Below are positions 13,675 through 14,803 of a stretch of DNA of 14,803 nucleotides, piece after piece; within the stretch, counting starts at the first letter, position 1, and every line of letters begins with the position of its first letter. Source of the DNA: JANOGU01 sp964499865 (lineage in GTDB: Bacteria; Pseudomonadota; Alphaproteobacteria; Rhodobacterales; Rhodobacteraceae). The notes beneath the pieces are model-generated. The model searched no databases and was not told where the DNA came from. It was given only the letters and a program-made list of their open reading frames with translations. Where the stretch lies: positions 1 through 14,803 of the forward strand of contig CAZCPY010000075.1 in assembly GCA_964499865.1 (NCBI GenBank). Reading direction: 5' to 3'. The position numbers were made by a program, and so were the translations under genes.

Positions 13675-14803
13675 ATGGCACAGCCCCGATTCATCCACCT
13701 GCGCACCCATACCGAGCATTCCCTTCTGGAAGGCGCGGTGCCGGTGAAGAAGCTGGTGGACCTGACCGCCAGGGCCGGGGTTCCGGCGGTGGCCGTGACC
13801 GACACCAACAACATGTTCGCGGCGCTGGAGTTTTCGGTGTCCGCGATGGAGGCCGGGGTGCAGCCGATCGTCGGCTGCCAGGTGGCGCTGGCGCATGACC
13901 CCGCGGCGCCCGGCGAACGCGCGCGCCCGCCCGCGCCGGTGGTGCTGCTGGCCAAGGACGAGGCGGGGTACCTGAACCTGCTGAAGCTCAACTCCTGCCT
14001 CTATCTCGGCAAGGGGGGCGCCCTGCCGCAGGTGACCTGGGAGGAGCTGTCCGCCCATGGCGCGGGGCTGATCTGCCTGTCGGGCGGGCCGGACGGGCCG
14101 GTGGGGCGGCATCTGCAGGCGGGCCAGCAGGCGAAGGCGCGCGCGGTGCTGGAGCGGCTGGCGGCGATCTACGGTGACCGGCTTTATGTCGAGCTGCAGC
14201 GCCATCCGTCGGATGCGGGGTCCCTGACGGCGGCGGAACGCGCGACAGAGCGCGGGACGGTCGGGCTGGCGCATGACCTGGGCCTGCCGCTGGTGGCGAC
14301 GAACGACGTCTACTTCCCCAGGGCGGAAATGTTCGAGGCGCATGACGCGCTGATCTGCATCGCGGAGGGCGCCTATGTCGACCAGCAGAGCCCCCGCCGC
14401 CGCCTGACGCCCGCCCATCACCTCAAATCCGAGGCCGAGATGGTGGCGCTGTTCGCCGACCTGCCGGAGGCCATCGCGAACACCGTCGAGATCGCCCGCC
14501 GCTGCGCCTATGCCGCGGCCAGGCGCAAGCCGATCCTGCCGCGCTTTGCCGATGACGAGGTGGAGGAACTTCGCCGCCAGGCGCGCGCGGGGCTCGCGGC
14601 GCGGCTGGCGGTGATCCCGCAGGCCGCAAGTCCGCAGGATTACGGGGCGCGGCTGGAGTTCGAGCTGAAGATCATCGAGCAGATGGGGTTCCCCGGCTAT
14701 TTCCTGATCGTGGCCGACTTCATCCAGTGGGCGAAGAAGAACGACATTCCGGTGGGGCCCGGACGCGGCTCGGGTGCCGGAAGCCTCGTGGCCTATGCGC
14801 TGA
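13675..14803 (+). CDS. dnaE: DNA polymerase III subunit alpha, 5' part, truncated by the window edge
   Basis: Replicative polymerase subunit. The 376 codons here, about a third of a protein of roughly 1150 residues, are open to the right edge. The protein starts MAQPRFIHLRTHTEHSLLEG, the PHP-domain opening of DnaE1. The metal motif has H12-T-E14 instead of H-x-H, consistent with the inactive PHP domain of proteobacterial DnaE1. PHP residues extend to about 270-290 (VATNDVYFP near 204-212; AHDALICI near 223-230). The palm/catalytic region begins with GYFLIVADFIQWAKK and VGPGRGSGAGSLVAYAL (360-376), where the window stops. The catalytic aspartates lie beyond. The start at 13675 fits homologues; no clear ribosome binding site precedes it. 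The sequence is of the dnaE1 kind rather than the error-prone dnaE2. It is the only plus-strand gene and is functionally unrelated to the xdh genes it faces. Confidence 0.95.
   Translation, partial: MAQPRFIHLRTHTEHSLLEGAVPVKKLVDLTARAGVPAVAVTDTNNMFAALEFSVSAMEAGVQPIVGCQVALAHDPAAPGERARPPAPVVLLAKDEAGYLNLLKLNSCLYLGKGGALPQVTWEELSAHGAGLICLSGGPDGPVGRHLQAGQQAKARAVLERLAAIYGDRLYVELQRHPSDAGSLTAAERATERGTVGLAHDLGLPLVATNDVYFPRAEMFEAHDALICIAEGAYVDQQSPRRRLTPAHHLKSEAEMVALFADLPEAIANTVEIARRCAYAAARRKPILPRFADDEVEELRRQARAGLAARLAVIPQAASPQDYGARLEFELKIIEQMGFPGYFLIVADFIQWAKKNDIPVGPGRGSGAGSLVAYAL

Noticed and set aside
9526..14421. A single very long minus-strand open frame spanning xdhB and part of dnaE
   Set aside because: Only 9526-11892 has recognisable protein (XdhB). 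The rest is an out-of-frame, Arg/Pro/Gly-rich shadow of xdhA and antisense to dnaE, kept open by high GC.

Overview
The window is a chromosomal segment of a high-GC alphaproteobacterium. By eye G+C is near 70%. The protein sequences, the gene neighbours and the intergenic repeat family all point to the Rhodobacterales (Rhodobacter/Paracoccus/Ruegeria relatives). It is densely coding: eleven protein genes plus the 5' part of one RNA gene, all on the minus strand except dnaE at the right edge. No plasmid, phage or transposase gene is visible.

Layout in minus-strand reading order (right to left). xdhA, xdhB and xdhC (13262 to 8351) encode the two subunits of a molybdenum xanthine dehydrogenase and its cofactor-maturation protein. 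They run by overlapping codons into a complete four-gene ABC importer of the BMP/nucleoside type: ATPase 8354-6819, permeases 6744-5656 and 5659-4733, and a periplasmic binding protein 4678-3596 that ends at an intrinsic terminator. The gene order suggests one purine uptake-and-oxidation operon: the importer brings in a purine base or nucleoside and Xdh oxidises hypoxanthine/xanthine to urate. A second unit follows with its own likely promoter: gatC-gatA (tRNA amidotransferase), an Excalibur-domain lipoprotein, and an AmpD-like N-acetylmuramoyl-L-alanine amidase. The RNase P RNA gene (rnpB) begins just past the amidase stop codon and runs off the left edge. Its probable promoter is built into the amidase stop region. 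On the plus strand, the first 376 codons of dnaE (DNA polymerase III alpha) begin at 13675, divergent from xdhA across a 412-bp gap full of dyads.

I see no wholly new system. The best leads are mostly repeat biology inside and between these genes: (1) a 120-bp GC-rich palindromic element inserted in frame in xdhC, adding 40 residues; (2) a tandem pair of AT-rich palindromes between the importer ATPase and first permease; (3) two copies of a 50-bp dispersed element flanking the xdh genes; (4) a 9-bp tandem repeat at the 3' end of xdhC; (5) the rnpB promoter overlapping the amidase stop. The purine specificity of the importer is inferred from context only.
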